A stretch of 64,000 nucleotides of DNA from Pseudomonas sp. Au-Pse12 (GCF_021341665.1 NZ_JAJTTH010000001.1:930001-994000), one strand, 5' to 3'; positions 43,077 through 52,146 are shown, counted from the first letter of the stretch. Translations and numbers: made by a program. The notes: generated from the sequence alone by a model not told the origin.

Positions 43077-44309
43077 TCACTTCGCCTCCTTGGCTATCCA
43101 GCGCCGGTATTGACGCGTGCGGCACACGCTGGCGAGTTGTTGCACGATCAGCGCGCGCAGTGGTGAAATACCGGGCTCGGTTTTTTTCGCCCGGCTGAGT
43201 CTACGCAGTTGAAACTTGACCACCGCCATGTTGGCCAACGACGCCATGGCCTTGTTCTTCCAGGTAATGGGGGGCAATTGCGGCGCGTTGTCCTGGCCCT
43301 GCAGCCAATCACGCGGCAGCGAGGGGGCGATGGCCAAGGCCGTGCCGATACCCACCATGTCCACGCCGCTCTGCACGACCATCTCGGCAATCGGCCGGCG
43401 ACGCACGCCGCCGGTGACCATCACCGGCATCCGGGCAACGGTTTGAATGTCGCGGGCGAACTCGACAAAGTAAGCCTCGCGCGCCAGGGTCCGGCCATCA
43501 CGTGCCTCGCCCTGCATGGCCGGGACTTCATAGCTGCCACCCGACAACTCGACCAGATCCACGCCCAGTGGGTTGAGCAACGCGACCACTTGCCGGGCCT
43601 CATCGGCGGTGAAGCCGCCGCGCTGAAAGTCGGCGGAATTGAGCTTGACCGCCACGGCAAACCCTGGGGAAACCACGGCTCGCACTGCCTTGACGATCTC
43701 CAGCAGCAGGCGCGCGCGGTTTTCCAGCGAGCCGCCCCACTCGTCCGTTCTCTGGTTGCTCAGCGGCGAAAGAAACTGGCTCAGCAGGTAACCATGGGCG
43801 GCGTGGATTTCCACGCCAGTGAAACCGGCTTGCTCACCCAGGCGCGCGGTCCGGGCAAACCGCTGGATGACCTCCTGAATCACGCTCGGGGTCATGGCGT
43901 GAGGGGTCGCGAAGTGCTTGGACATCTTGCCCAGGTTCAGCGGTATGGCTGAAGGGGCCCAGGCTTTCTGCCCAAGGTTGGCCTGCATCTGACGCCCGGG
44001 GTGATTGATCTGCAGCCAGAACTGCGCGCCGCCGGATCGACCGATCCGCGCCCAACGCTTGAACTTGTCCAGTTGCTGCTCATCCTGCAGCACCACCCCG
44101 CCCGGACCGGTCATGGCCCGGCCATCGACCATCACGTTGCCGGTGATGATCAGGCCCGCCCCACCGTCGGCCCAGGCTTGGTACAGGTGCATCAGTTCTT
44201 CGGAAGGCGCCTGGTCGGCGTCTGCCATGTTTTCTTCCATGGCGGCTTTGGCGATGCGGTTCTTGATGGTCGAACCGTTGGGGAGCATCAGGGTATCGAA
44301 GACATTCAT
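43077..44309 (-). CDS. NADH:flavin oxidoreductase (old yellow enzyme family)
   Basis: 410 residues, FMN TIM barrel. Marks: AKAAMEENMADADQ near the start, LQINHPGRQ, EIHAAHGYLLSQFLSP with the catalytic His pair, LSNQRTDEWGGSLENRARLLLEI, and the phosphate loop MVTGGVRRRPIAEMVVQSGVDMVGIGTAL. It should reduce activated alkenes or similar electrophiles at the expense of NAD(P)H. Its promoter carries a MerR-type operator and the MerR gene lies upstream on the same strand, so it is an inducible detoxification enzyme. The inducer is unknown. Confidence 0.9.
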   Translation of the reverse strand: MNVFDTLMLPNGSTIKNRIAKAAMEENMADADQAPSEELMHLYQAWADGGAGLIITGNVMVDGRAMTGPGGVVLQDEQQLDKFKRWARIGRSGGAQFWLQINHPGRQMQANLGQKAWAPSAIPLNLGKMSKHFATPHAMTPSVIQEVIQRFARTARLGEQAGFTGVEIHAAHGYLLSQFLSPLSNQRTDEWGGSLENRARLLLEIVKAVRAVVSPGFAVAVKLNSADFQRGGFTADEARQVVALLNPLGVDLVELSGGSYEVPAMQGEARDGRTLAREAYFVEFARDIQTVARMPVMVTGGVRRRPIAEMVVQSGVDMVGIGTALAIAPSLPRDWLQGQDNAPQLPPITWKNKAMASLANMAVVKFQLRRLSRAKKTEPGISPLRALIVQQLASVCRTRQYRRWIAKEAK

Positions 44310-44336
44310 GGGGTAGCCCTCATTGGAGACGGGGCC

Positions 44337-44367
44337 ACCTTAAGATTGAAGTGAACTTTAAGGTCAA
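44337..44367 (-). promoter_or_regulatory. MerR-type promoter/operator of the flavin oxidoreductase
   Basis: On the minus strand TTGACC (-35) and TAAGGT (-10) are exactly 19 bases apart, with the inverted repeat ACCTTAAAGTT ... TCTTAAGGT between them. This over-long spacer is the signature of promoters that MerR-family activators untwist. The -10 ends 27 bases before the ATG at 44309. Confidence 0.85.
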
Positions 44368-44505
44368 TGGTTTTTTTCAACGTCACTCAAAACAATCGAC
44401 TCAATGTTCAAGGCGCCCGCGCAACCCCGGTGGGCGAGCACTGATCCAGCGGACGGGGAAAGGCCTTTGAACCTGCCAGACCTGTGCAGCCTGGCAGCTC
44501 GGCTC

Positions 44506-44955
44506 TCACTTGGGAGCGCGCGCCTTGCGGCGGCCCGATGCCGCCGTCGCGCCCTCTTCGCGCAGACGGTTCAACAACTGTTGCGCATTGTCGGCACAAC
44601 CCATGCCCTCGGGCTTGCTCTGGATACCCTCGATAACGCGCAGCAACTGGGCCTTGTTCTGCGCCAACCGCTGTTGCAGAAGTTCGATTTCCTCGACCTT
44701 GCGCTTGAGCCCGCCGAGCATTTCCTCATGCTGCCAGCCGTTGGCATTCATCGGCAGCAGTTGGCGGATCTCCTCCAATGAAAAACCGGCCGACTGGGCC
44801 CCGGTGATGATTTCCAGAATCCATTCGGTGTCCGGCGCATAGTCCCGATAACCGTTGGCCTTGCGCTCGACAGCGTTGATCAGGCCGCTCGCTTCGTAGA
44901 AACGGATGCGTGAAGGCGCCAATCCGCTGATTTTCGCCAGTTCGCCTATTCGCAT
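44506..44955 (-). CDS. MerR-family transcriptional regulator
   Basis: 149 residues from MRIGELAKISGLAPSRIRFYEASGL (AGGTGGGG before the ATG; a GTG three codons earlier is also possible). Winged helix-turn-helix at 1-70, then a long dimerisation coiled coil (GGLKRKVEEIELLQQRLAQNKAQLL) and a short C-terminal effector part with a single conserved-looking Cys (MGCADNAQQL). It lacks the multiple cysteines of metal-type MerR, so an organic or redox inducer is more likely. Probable activator of the oxidoreductase promoter. Confidence 0.88.
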   Translation of the reverse strand: MRIGELAKISGLAPSRIRFYEASGLINAVERKANGYRDYAPDTEWILEIITGAQSAGFSLEEIRQLLPMNANGWQHEEMLGGLKRKVEEIELLQQRLAQNKAQLLRVIEGIQSKPEGMGCADNAQQLLNRLREEGATAASGRRKARAPK

Positions 44956-45059
44956 GTTCCCCACCTGAAACCATTGAGCTTGAAGCCGACTTTAAACCCA
45001 AAGCCATTTTGCGGCCAAGCGACCAGCGAGGTCCTGCAATGCCCCACTAGACGCTAGCG

Positions 45060-46568
45060 CTAGGCGCCCTGCTGCAGTATCCGGCCGTCATATCCGCAAC
45101 TGATCCAGCGACCGAAACCGATGGGCAGCACATCGGTTGCAAAGTTGTGGTGCGAGCCGATGACCGCCCCCTGCCGTGTTGGCAGGTGCCACCTCTTGAC
45201 GAGCCCATCCTCGCCGCAGGTCAGCAGCACCTGTCGCGCTTCAAAGCGCACGCGCCGGACCGCCCCGTCATGAGCGGCAAAGTAATCCAGGCGCGCCAGT
45301 GTCGGAGCGCTCGCCAGCAGGTACACCCTGCCGTCAAGGTCACCCGCGGCCAAGGTCACGCGGCCATCGGCGTCGGCCCAGCTCGTCAGCGTCCTCAGGG
45401 GGCGCCCCAGGTCGATCTCGCACAGGCAGTCCCGCTCCTCGGGCTGCCACAGCCTGACCCTTCCGTCCTCCGAGGCCGTGGCGAAACCGCCGTCGGCCAA
45501 AGGCGCGATCGCCCAGACCCAGCAGGCGTGGGCCTGGCGCTTGTCCGCCGCGCCGGATGTCAGGCTCCAGAGCGTCACGCAACCGTCGGCGGCCCCGGTG
45601 ACGAGACGGCCACCCTCAAGCCGTGCGCAGGACAGTACGGCCGAATCCGCTGTGCCGACCAGCGTTGACGTTCCGCTCGCCAGGGACCAGCGCCGAATCG
45701 TGCGGTCCCGCGAGTGCGACACCAGCTCGCCAGGCGCGGTTTCCAACAGGCCGAGGATGGATTGTGTGTGCCCGTCGAGCTGGCCCAAGCACTCGCCCTC
45801 AGGGCCCCAGAGCCGGATGCTGGCGTCGCGCCCGGCGCTTGCAAAGCCCTGGTCGCCAAGGCGGGCAAGCGCCCAGACGTACCCTCTGTGGCCGGGCTGG
45901 AAAGCCCCCTCGACCTGCGTGGGATGCTGCGGCTCGTACATCAGATCGCTGCGCATGACGTACTTTTGGCCAGCGCCCACCCGCGCCCCCGCGTGCCAGA
46001 GCCCGTGGTCGAACACGATCAGGCTGCCCTGGCGCGGCCGCAGGCAAAGCGTGGCATCCCGGCCCGACATGGCCGCGGCCCGTCCTGCAAAGAACAGCGT
46101 CTCGCCGCCGCTGAAGGCATCGTCGTTCAGGTAGACCATGAAGGTCAGGCGCGACTGTGTGGACTGGCGATGGTGCACACCATCCTGATGGGCGCGGAAC
46201 TGGGTGCCGGGCTGGTAGCGGCAAAAGCGCAGCCGCTCATTGACGCCGACCATGCGCCAGCCCTCTTCGTGCAACATCGCGCCGAGCCCCGGTGCCTGTG
46301 AGGCGCAGTGTGTCAGGCGCAGGAAAAGCCGCCCGGCCAGCACCGGGTCGTCCGCCACGATCCGCTCGTTGTCGCGGTAGGAGGACGGATAGTCGGCCGC
46401 CGCGCTGGCAAACCCACGCCTCTGCGTGGCTTCCACCAAGGCTTCGCACTCGCTTGCCGAGAGAAACCCGTGTACGAGGATGCACCGCGCGGCGTCACCC
46501 AGAGGCCGTTCGACCGTGACCGAGGGAGCGCTGGCTCGCGCCTCTAGCATTTCAGCAAAGGAATTCAT
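45060..46568 (-). CDS. 2OG-Fe(II) oxygenase fused to WD40-like repeats
   Basis: 502 residues from MNSFAEMLEARASA. Residues 25-215 form a prolyl-4-hydroxylase-like 2-oxoglutarate/Fe(II) dioxygenase: iron ligands in FRAHQDGVHH (HxD) and LWHAGARV (distal His), with the 2OG-binding basic residue in KYVMRSDLMYEP. Residues 225-500 hold about six beta-propeller repeats (GYVWALARLGDQGFASAGRDASIRLW; VWAIAPLADGGFATASEDGRVRLW and others). Hydroxylase plus scaffold suggests modification of a bound protein. Divergent from the tetR-like gene across two shared operators. The fusion is unusual in bacteria. Confidence 0.82.
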   Translation of the reverse strand: MNSFAEMLEARASAPSVTVERPLGDAARCILVHGFLSASECEALVEATQRRGFASAAADYPSSYRDNERIVADDPVLAGRLFLRLTHCASQAPGLGAMLHEEGWRMVGVNERLRFCRYQPGTQFRAHQDGVHHRQSTQSRLTFMVYLNDDAFSGGETLFFAGRAAAMSGRDATLCLRPRQGSLIVFDHGLWHAGARVGAGQKYVMRSDLMYEPQHPTQVEGAFQPGHRGYVWALARLGDQGFASAGRDASIRLWGPEGECLGQLDGHTQSILGLLETAPGELVSHSRDRTIRRWSLASGTSTLVGTADSAVLSCARLEGGRLVTGAADGCVTLWSLTSGAADKRQAHACWVWAIAPLADGGFATASEDGRVRLWQPEERDCLCEIDLGRPLRTLTSWADADGRVTLAAGDLDGRVYLLASAPTLARLDYFAAHDGAVRRVRFEARQVLLTCGEDGLVKRWHLPTRQGAVIGSHHNFATDVLPIGFGRWISCGYDGRILQQGA

Positions 46569-46582
46569 CGTGCTCTCCAAAG

Positions 46583-46598
46583 TTGGTCCGTTGACCAA
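46583..46598. promoter_or_regulatory. TetR-type operator 1
   Basis: TTGGTC-CGTT-GACCAA, perfect 6-base inverted repeat, 15 bases upstream of the oxygenase ATG. Same arms and spacing as operator 2. Confidence 0.75.
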
Positions 46599-46642
46599 CA
46601 TTTTCAACGCTAGGGTGCAGCGAGGCCGATGTCAATGCTAAG

Positions 46643-46658
46643 CTGGTCGTGCGACCAA
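46643..46658. promoter_or_regulatory. TetR-type operator 2
   Basis: CTGGTC-GTGC-GACCAA, one mismatch from a perfect inverted repeat, 14 bases before the tetR-like ATG. Its centre is 60 bases from that of operator 1, so the repressor can control both divergent promoters. Confidence 0.75.
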
Positions 46659-46672
46659 TATTGGAGAATCAC

Positions 46673-47281
46673 ATGGCACGCCCCTCGAACACCGATGAAA
46701 GGCGCGGCCAGATCGTGGCGGCACTCCAGGCCGTCATGGCAAGGGCCGGCTACGCCGGGGCCACCATCGCCGCCATCGCCCGGCAAGCGGAACTCGCGCC
46801 CGGCCTCGTGCACTACCACTTCAAGGACAAGCGCGAGATCCTCGTGGCACTGGTCGAGTCACTGGCCGGCTACGCCCAGCAGCGCTATGAGTCCCGCGCC
46901 GCTGCGGCCCAAACGGCCGAACAACGGCTTCAGGCCTACATCGCAGCGCACCTTGCCTACGGCTCGGACGCACAGCCCGATGCCGTCGCGGCGTGGGTAA
47001 TGGTCGGCGAGCAGTCGGCGCACGACCCCGACGTGCGCGAGGTCTATCAGGCCGTGCTGGCGGCGCAGATGAAACTCCTCAAAGGCCTGCTCCGGCAGTG
47101 CTTCGCCGAACGCGGACGCCGCGTCCGGCAGCTCGACGCACTCGTGACAGGCATTACCTGCTTTATCCAAGGGGCGTTCACGCTGTCCACCACGGCGCGG
47201 CCGCTGCTGCCGACGGCGTTCGCTGCACCGACGCTGAGCGCCTGGGTGGAGCACTACATCGATGCGCAGGAGGAACGATGA
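46673..47281 (+). CDS. TetR-family transcriptional repressor
   Basis: 202 residues starting MARPSNTDERRGQIVAALQAVM. Helix-turn-helix ATIAAIARQAELAPGLVHYHFKDKREIL is canonical. The C-terminal ligand domain is helical (AAAQTAEQRLQAYIAAHLAYGS). Some relatives (BetI-like) respond to small organic ligands; the inducer here is unknown. It overlaps the HD-domain gene by ATGA and faces the oxygenase-WD40 gene, so the three genes form one regulated unit. Confidence 0.88.
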   Translation: MARPSNTDERRGQIVAALQAVMARAGYAGATIAAIARQAELAPGLVHYHFKDKREILVALVESLAGYAQQRYESRAAAAQTAEQRLQAYIAAHLAYGSDAQPDAVAAWVMVGEQSAHDPDVREVYQAVLAAQMKLLKGLLRQCFAERGRRVRQLDALVTGITCFIQGAFTLSTTARPLLPTAFAAPTLSAWVEHYIDAQEER

Positions 47282-47964
47282 CAGAAGCGCCAGAGGGCGG
47301 CCGCCTGTTCCCGACCCACGCGCCCGCCACCCCCGACGAGCCTGATGCCATGGGTTTCCCCGCCTGGGCTCGGGTCTGGGCCGAACTGGGAGTCGAATGC
47401 CCGTCGCAAGCGATCTACCAGGCACTGGTTCGACGCTACGGCGAACCGCACCGTGCCTACCACAACTGTCAGCATGTGCAGGAGTGCCTCCAGGTGCGCC
47501 GGCTCATCAACGCGGCCTGCGATGCCCCCGCTGAAGTCGATCTCGCGCTGTGGTTTCATGACGCCCTATACGACCCCCTTCGCCACGACAACGAGCTACG
47601 CAGTGCGCAATGGCTGGACGAGGTAGCGCGCGACAGCGGCCTGGGCGACGCAACGCGACGCAGGCTTTACGAGCTGATCATGGTGACCCGACACGACGGC
47701 GCTCCGGCGTCGGCCGACCAGGCGGTCCTGGTCGACACGGACCTCGCGATCCTTGGGGCATCGGCCGAACGCTTCGAGGAGTACGACCTCCAAGTGCGCC
47801 GCGAGTACCGCTATGTGCCTCTGTTCGTGTACCGCCGAAAGCGGCGCCAGGTCCTGGAGGGCTTCCTGGCCCGCGGGCGCATCTATACCTGCGCGCCGTA
47901 CTTCGATGCGTTCGAACAGCAAGCACGCGCCAACCTGGCACGCGCCATCGACCGCCTCGGCTGA
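47278..47964 (+). CDS. HD-domain predicted metal-dependent phosphohydrolase
   Basis: 228 residues, MTEAPEGGRLFPTHAPATPDE. HD-type metal ligands are visible in AYHNCQHVQECLQ and ALWFHDALYDP, with later conserved MVTRHDGA and LVDTDLAIL (Asp). Family members are cytosolic phosphohydrolases or, in this subgroup, proteins of unknown reaction often misnamed NMDA-receptor-subunit-like. The gene starts in the tetR stop codon. It presumably works on the same process as the 2OG oxygenase. Confidence 0.8.
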   Translation: MTEAPEGGRLFPTHAPATPDEPDAMGFPAWARVWAELGVECPSQAIYQALVRRYGEPHRAYHNCQHVQECLQVRRLINAACDAPAEVDLALWFHDALYDPLRHDNELRSAQWLDEVARDSGLGDATRRRLYELIMVTRHDGAPASADQAVLVDTDLAILGASAERFEEYDLQVRREYRYVPLFVYRRKRRQVLEGFLARGRIYTCAPYFDAFEQQARANLARAIDRLG

Positions 47965-48111
47965 GCAGCGCCCCCTGCCGGTCGGCAGAGAACAGCCGTT
48001 CGTAGCCCTCGCCACTCCACCCAACACTGGAACGAAGAGGATCTGGACGGCTGCAGTGCGCTCATGGAATCCTCAGCCCAGGCAACCCATTCCCTTGCAC
48101 AGAGCCCCTTC

Positions 48112-48936
48112 ATGCTTATACAGCTTCTGACCAGCCTGCTGCCGTCACTCACCATGCAGAACACCAAGGTTCATCTGGCCCAACACAACGGCATTGACCA
48201 CCCGATGGACGTTTACCTCGCCGGCGAGTTCGACGACTGGCAATCGTGGCAGTCGCGAAGGAATTTCGAATGCGAATACGTGATCGGCCTGGTCGAACTG
48301 CCCGGCACCAAGAAATGGCTGCTGGCCGGGGTTTACGACTCACTCAAACTCAACGAGGCGAAGGGCGATAAAGACAAGCATGACTTCGTGTACGACTACC
48401 GCCGCGTGCCTGAATTCGCCGAGCTGGAAGGTCGCTTGATACTCGACTACACCAAGCCGCGGGGAAACTACCTCTGGCTGGAAACCTGCCTGAAAAGCAT
48501 GGTGGTGTCTTCGATCCTGGAAAGGCCCATGACGGTCGGCAAGTTCCCCGGTTTCAAGGAAGTCGATGTCTCTCATCGGGAGCTGAACATCATCGTCAAG
48601 CAAGGCCTGGAGTCATGGCAGACCGCGCTTTCCAGCGTGGCGGGCGTGTACCTCATCTCCGACCGGACTGAAGGCGAGCATCAGCTATACGTAGGCTCCG
48701 CGACCGGCACTGGCGGTGTATGGGACCGCTGGGTCACCTACGCCCATAACGGACATGGCGGAAACATCCGCCTACGCGACCTGCACACCCGGCGTGGCGA
48801 GAATTTCGCGGAAAATTTCAGGTTCAGCATCCTTGAAATTGCCGACAAACACACCGGAAAGGACGAAATGATGCAGAAGGAAATTCACTGGAAGCGCCGC
48901 CTCCTGACCCGCGACAGCGGGCTGAACGGCAACTGA
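48112..48936 (+). CDS. GIY-YIG domain protein
   Basis: 274 residues from MLIQLLTSLLPSLTMQNTKVHL; starts at 48064 or 48157 are also possible. The C-terminal domain (about 185-265) has SSVAGVYLISD and QLYVGSATGTGGVWDRWVTYA, the GIY and YVG motifs with the following Arg, and a late Glu in MMQKEIHWKRRL. The N-terminal 170 residues (NGIDHPMDVYLAGEFDDW...) are a separate conserved domain of unknown role. Likely a stand-alone nuclease; defence or repair cannot be decided. Confidence 0.72.
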   Translation: MLIQLLTSLLPSLTMQNTKVHLAQHNGIDHPMDVYLAGEFDDWQSWQSRRNFECEYVIGLVELPGTKKWLLAGVYDSLKLNEAKGDKDKHDFVYDYRRVPEFAELEGRLILDYTKPRGNYLWLETCLKSMVVSSILERPMTVGKFPGFKEVDVSHRELNIIVKQGLESWQTALSSVAGVYLISDRTEGEHQLYVGSATGTGGVWDRWVTYAHNGHGGNIRLRDLHTRRGENFAENFRFSILEIADKHTGKDEMMQKEIHWKRRLLTRDSGLNGN

Positions 48937-48998
48937 AGGGTCTGCCCACGTGATAACGGATGCGCGGCGCCCGTACAGACGCCGCACAAACCCGATGC

Positions 48999-49199
48999 CT
49001 AGTTGCCGCGCCCTCCTCCAAATGACCACGCATCACTGGCCGTCGTGGAAATCACCACCATGACACCCTCCGCGTTGAGCCCCGTCGCCCGCCACAACTT
49101 GTCGACCAGATCGCGGTAAAAACGCTGTTTGGTCGCCACGCTTCGCGGGCGGCCCGCGGTTATCACGATGAGCACAAAGTCATGGCTGCGCGGCCCTCC
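48999..49199 (-). pseudogene. 3' fragment of a tautomerase-family gene
   Basis: Minus-strand reading gives GGPRSHDFVLIVITAGRPRS and, further on, VMVVISTTASDAWSFGGGRGN, the C-terminal half of a 4-oxalocrotonate-tautomerase-like protein. The N-terminal half, with the catalytic Pro1, is absent; upstream codons do not match. A truncated relic. Confidence 0.7.
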
Positions 49200-49219
49200 A
49201 GGCGCTGGATGCTGCGCAC

Positions 49220-49627
49220 CTACCCTGGCGGATGGCCCCCAGACGCTCCATCACCTAACCCCCGAAGAATCCTTTCCAGCTCCGGCCGCGTCCACTTCTC
49301 CCAGGGCATGACATCCTGCGCGTCACCGCGGTGCCAATACTCCCCGGCATCAAACGCAAGGTAGATGGAAAAGGCCGGCTCAGGCATATCCGCGCTCAAG
49401 GACACATCGATAATGGCGCTAAACAAGGTGTTCATGATTGCATCGCAGTCATGAAAGTCGCGGCGAGCGCTGGTAAAGAGCCGGGCCACGGCAATTGCCA
49501 CCTGGTTCAAAAGCTCGCACCGATCGATCTGCAATCCCTCATAGAGCAGATTCAGCTCCTGGCTGGAGCCGTTTTCGATGGTTTCCAACACCCGCTGAAG
49601 ATCAGCCTCACTCAACACGGTGGTCAT
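49220..49627 (-). CDS. Hypothetical acidic protein
   Basis: 135 residues starting MTTVLSEADLQRVLETIENGSSQ. Acidic and mostly helical (LFTSARRDFHDCDAIMNTLFSAIID), with a C-terminal stretch YWHRGDAQDVMPWEKWTRPELERILRGL. No family recognised; reminiscent of small immunity proteins. It is divergent from ycaO, with about 180 bases between their starts. Confidence 0.55.
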   Translation of the reverse strand: MTTVLSEADLQRVLETIENGSSQELNLLYEGLQIDRCELLNQVAIAVARLFTSARRDFHDCDAIMNTLFSAIIDVSLSADMPEPAFSIYLAFDAGEYWHRGDAQDVMPWEKWTRPELERILRGLGDGASGGHPPG

Positions 49628-49804
49628 TGCCCCACATACCTTTTATCCGAATGGCCGACCTTGGCACCTGCCAAACGCCCTGTTCACGGGGTTCCGGCCA
49701 CCGCTCAAGACCGCTCCGCCCCCCATTGCCAAAAACCGCCCCACTGCCGCGCAAAATCCCGGATAATGCCCGCCATTTTTTGCCTCGTCACGCCGGTGCC
49801 CCCC

Positions 49805-52024
49805 ATGGAAATCAAGGTCAACTTTCTCGACAACCTTCGACTTGAAGCCAAGTTCGACGACTTCACGGTGGTGGCCGACCAACCGATCCGCTACAAGGGC
49901 GATGGCTCGGCGCCGGGTCCGTTCGACTATTTCCTGGCTTCCTCGGCGCTGTGCGCGGCGTACTTCGTCAAGCTGTACTGCCAGACCCGCAACATCCCCA
50001 CCGAGAATATCCGCCTGTCGCAGAACAACATTGTCGACCCGGAAAACCGCTACAACCAGATCTTCAAGATCCAGGTCGAGCTGCCGGCGGACATCTCCGA
50101 CAAGGACCGCCAGGGCATCCTGCGCTCCATCGACCGCTGCACGGTGAAGAAGGTGGTGCAGACCGGCCCCGAGTTCATCATCGAGGAAGTGGAAAACCTC
50201 GACGCCGACGCCCAGGCGTTGCTGATGCCGCCATCGAGCGCGACCCAGAGCACCTACATCGCCGGCAAGGACCTGCCCCTGGAGCAGACCATCGCCAACA
50301 TGTCCGGGATCCTCGCGGGCCTGGGGATGAAGATCGAAATCGCCTCGTGGCGCAACATCGTGCCCAACGTCTGGTCGCTGCATATCCGCGATGCGCAGTC
50401 GCCGATGTGCTTCACCAACGGCAAGGGCTCGACCAAGGAAAGCGCCCTGGCCTCGGCCCTGGGCGAGTTCATCGAGCGCCTGAACTGCAACTTCTTCTAT
50501 AACGATCAGTTCTGGGGCGAGGAAATCGCCAACGCCGAGTTCGTGCATTACCCGGACGAGCGCTGGTTCCAGCCAGGGCGCAAGGACGAGTTGCCCAAGG
50601 AGATCCTCGACGAGCACTGCCTGGCCATCTACAACCCCGATGGCGAGCTGCGCGGCTCCCACCTGTACGACACCAACTCGGGCAACATCGAGCGCGGCAT
50701 CTGCTCCCTGCCCTACGTGCGCCAGTCCGACGGCGAGGTGGTGTACTTCCCCTCCAACCTGATCGAGAACCTGTTCCTCAGTAACGGCATGAGCGCCGGC
50801 AACACCCTGGCCGAAGCCCAGGTGCAGTGCCTGTCGGAAATCTTCGAGCGCGCGGTCAAGCGCGAGATTCTCGAAGGCGAGATGGCCCTGCCGGACGTGC
50901 CCCAGGAAGTGCTGGCCAAGTACCCCGGCATTCTGGCCGGCATCCAGGGCCTGGAGGAGCAAGGCTTCCCGGTGCTGGTCAAGGATGCCTCCCTGGGCGG
51001 GCAGTTCCCGGTGATGTGCGTGACCCTGATGAACCCGCGCACCGGTGGCGTGTTCGCCTCCTTCGGCGCCCACCCGAGCTTCGAGGTGGCGCTGGAGCGC
51101 AGCCTCACCGAACTGCTCCAGGGCCGCAGCTTCGAAGGCTTGAACGACCTGCCGCAGCCGACCTTTGAAAGCCAGGCGCTGATGGAGCCGAACAACTTCG
51201 TCGAGCACTTCATCGACTCCAGCGGCGTGGTGTCGTGGCGCTTCTTCAGCGCCAAGGCGGACTTCGAGTTTGTCGAGTGGGACTTCACCAGCCAGGTCGA
51301 CACCAGTGAAAGAGCGGCGGCCAACGCCGAGGAAGCCGCGACGCTGTTCGGCATCCTCGAAGGCCTCGGCAAGGAGGTCTACATGGCGGTGTACGAGCAC
51401 CTGGGCGCCACCGCCTGCCGCATCCTGGTGCCGGACTACTCGGAAATCTACCCGGTGGACGACCTGATCTGGGACAACACCAACAAGGCGCTGTTCTTCC
51501 GCGAAGACATCCTCAACCTGCACAGCCTGGATGAAGACGGCCTGCGGGACCTGGTGGAGCGCCTGGAACAGAGCGAGCTGGACGACTACACCGACATCAC
51601 CACCCTGATCGGCATCGAGTTCGACGACAACACCGCCTGGGGCCAGTTGACCATTCTCGAACTCAAGCTGCTGCTCCACGTGGCCCTGGGGCAGTTCGAC
51701 CCGGCCAAGGAGCTGGTGGAGATGTTCCTGCAATACAACGACAACACCGTGGAACGCGGGCTGTTCTACCAGGCCTTGAACGCGGTGCTGGAAGTGGAGC
51801 TGGACGACGAACTGGAGCTGGGCGACTACGAGGCCAACCTGCGACGCATGTTTGGCAACGAGCGGATGGACGCGGTGATCGGCTCGGTGGACGGCAGCGT
51901 GCGCTTCCACGGCCTGACCCCGACCAACCTGCAGCTCGACGGCCTGGACCGCCACCTGCGCTTGATCGACAGCTACAAGAAGCTGCACGCGGCGCGGGCC
52001 AAGTGGACGGCAGCCAACCGCTGA
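49805..52024 (+). CDS. ycaO: OsmC-YcaO domain protein (YcaO)
   Basis: 739 residues from MEIKVNFLDNLRLEAKFDDF, clearly the E. coli YcaO type. Residues 1-145 are an OsmC-like domain; the YcaO ATP-grasp-like cyclodehydratase-family domain covers about 150-560, with the ATP/Mg residues in TKESALASALGEFIERLNC, EAQVQCLSEIFERAVK and SFEVALERSLTELLQGR. The rest is a C-terminal tetratricopeptide-like part. E. coli YcaO helps RimO methylthiolate ribosomal protein S12. A -10-like GATAAT lies at 49762. Monocistronic, ending in a strong terminator. Confidence 0.93.
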   Translation: MEIKVNFLDNLRLEAKFDDFTVVADQPIRYKGDGSAPGPFDYFLASSALCAAYFVKLYCQTRNIPTENIRLSQNNIVDPENRYNQIFKIQVELPADISDKDRQGILRSIDRCTVKKVVQTGPEFIIEEVENLDADAQALLMPPSSATQSTYIAGKDLPLEQTIANMSGILAGLGMKIEIASWRNIVPNVWSLHIRDAQSPMCFTNGKGSTKESALASALGEFIERLNCNFFYNDQFWGEEIANAEFVHYPDERWFQPGRKDELPKEILDEHCLAIYNPDGELRGSHLYDTNSGNIERGICSLPYVRQSDGEVVYFPSNLIENLFLSNGMSAGNTLAEAQVQCLSEIFERAVKREILEGEMALPDVPQEVLAKYPGILAGIQGLEEQGFPVLVKDASLGGQFPVMCVTLMNPRTGGVFASFGAHPSFEVALERSLTELLQGRSFEGLNDLPQPTFESQALMEPNNFVEHFIDSSGVVSWRFFSAKADFEFVEWDFTSQVDTSERAAANAEEAATLFGILEGLGKEVYMAVYEHLGATACRILVPDYSEIYPVDDLIWDNTNKALFFREDILNLHSLDEDGLRDLVERLEQSELDDYTDITTLIGIEFDDNTAWGQLTILELKLLLHVALGQFDPAKELVEMFLQYNDNTVERGLFYQALNAVLEVELDDELELGDYEANLRRMFGNERMDAVIGSVDGSVRFHGLTPTNLQLDGLDRHLRLIDSYKKLHAARAKWTAANR

Positions 52025-52045
52025 CACCCCGCCCTCCCCGGCACC

Positions 52046-52143
52046 TGTGGGAGCGAGCTGGCTCGCGAAGCCTTCAAGAACGCCGCGTTCCCCAGGGAAC
52101 GCGGCGTTTTCGTTGACGACCATTGCGAATAAGCTCGCTCCTA
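52046..52143. repeat. Split REP pair around a terminator
   Basis: TGTGGGAGCGAGCTGGCTCGCGAAG (52046-52070) and AAGCTCGCTCCTACA (52129-52143) are the two halves of the common GGGAGCGAGC REP family, with the ycaO terminator between them. Confidence 0.7.
52079..52110 (+). terminator. Rho-independent terminator of ycaO
   Basis: AACGCCGCGTTCC-ccag-GGAACGCGGCGTT followed by more T residues: a 13-bp perfect stem 55 bases past the stop codon. Confidence 0.9.
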
Positions 52144-52146
52144 CAA

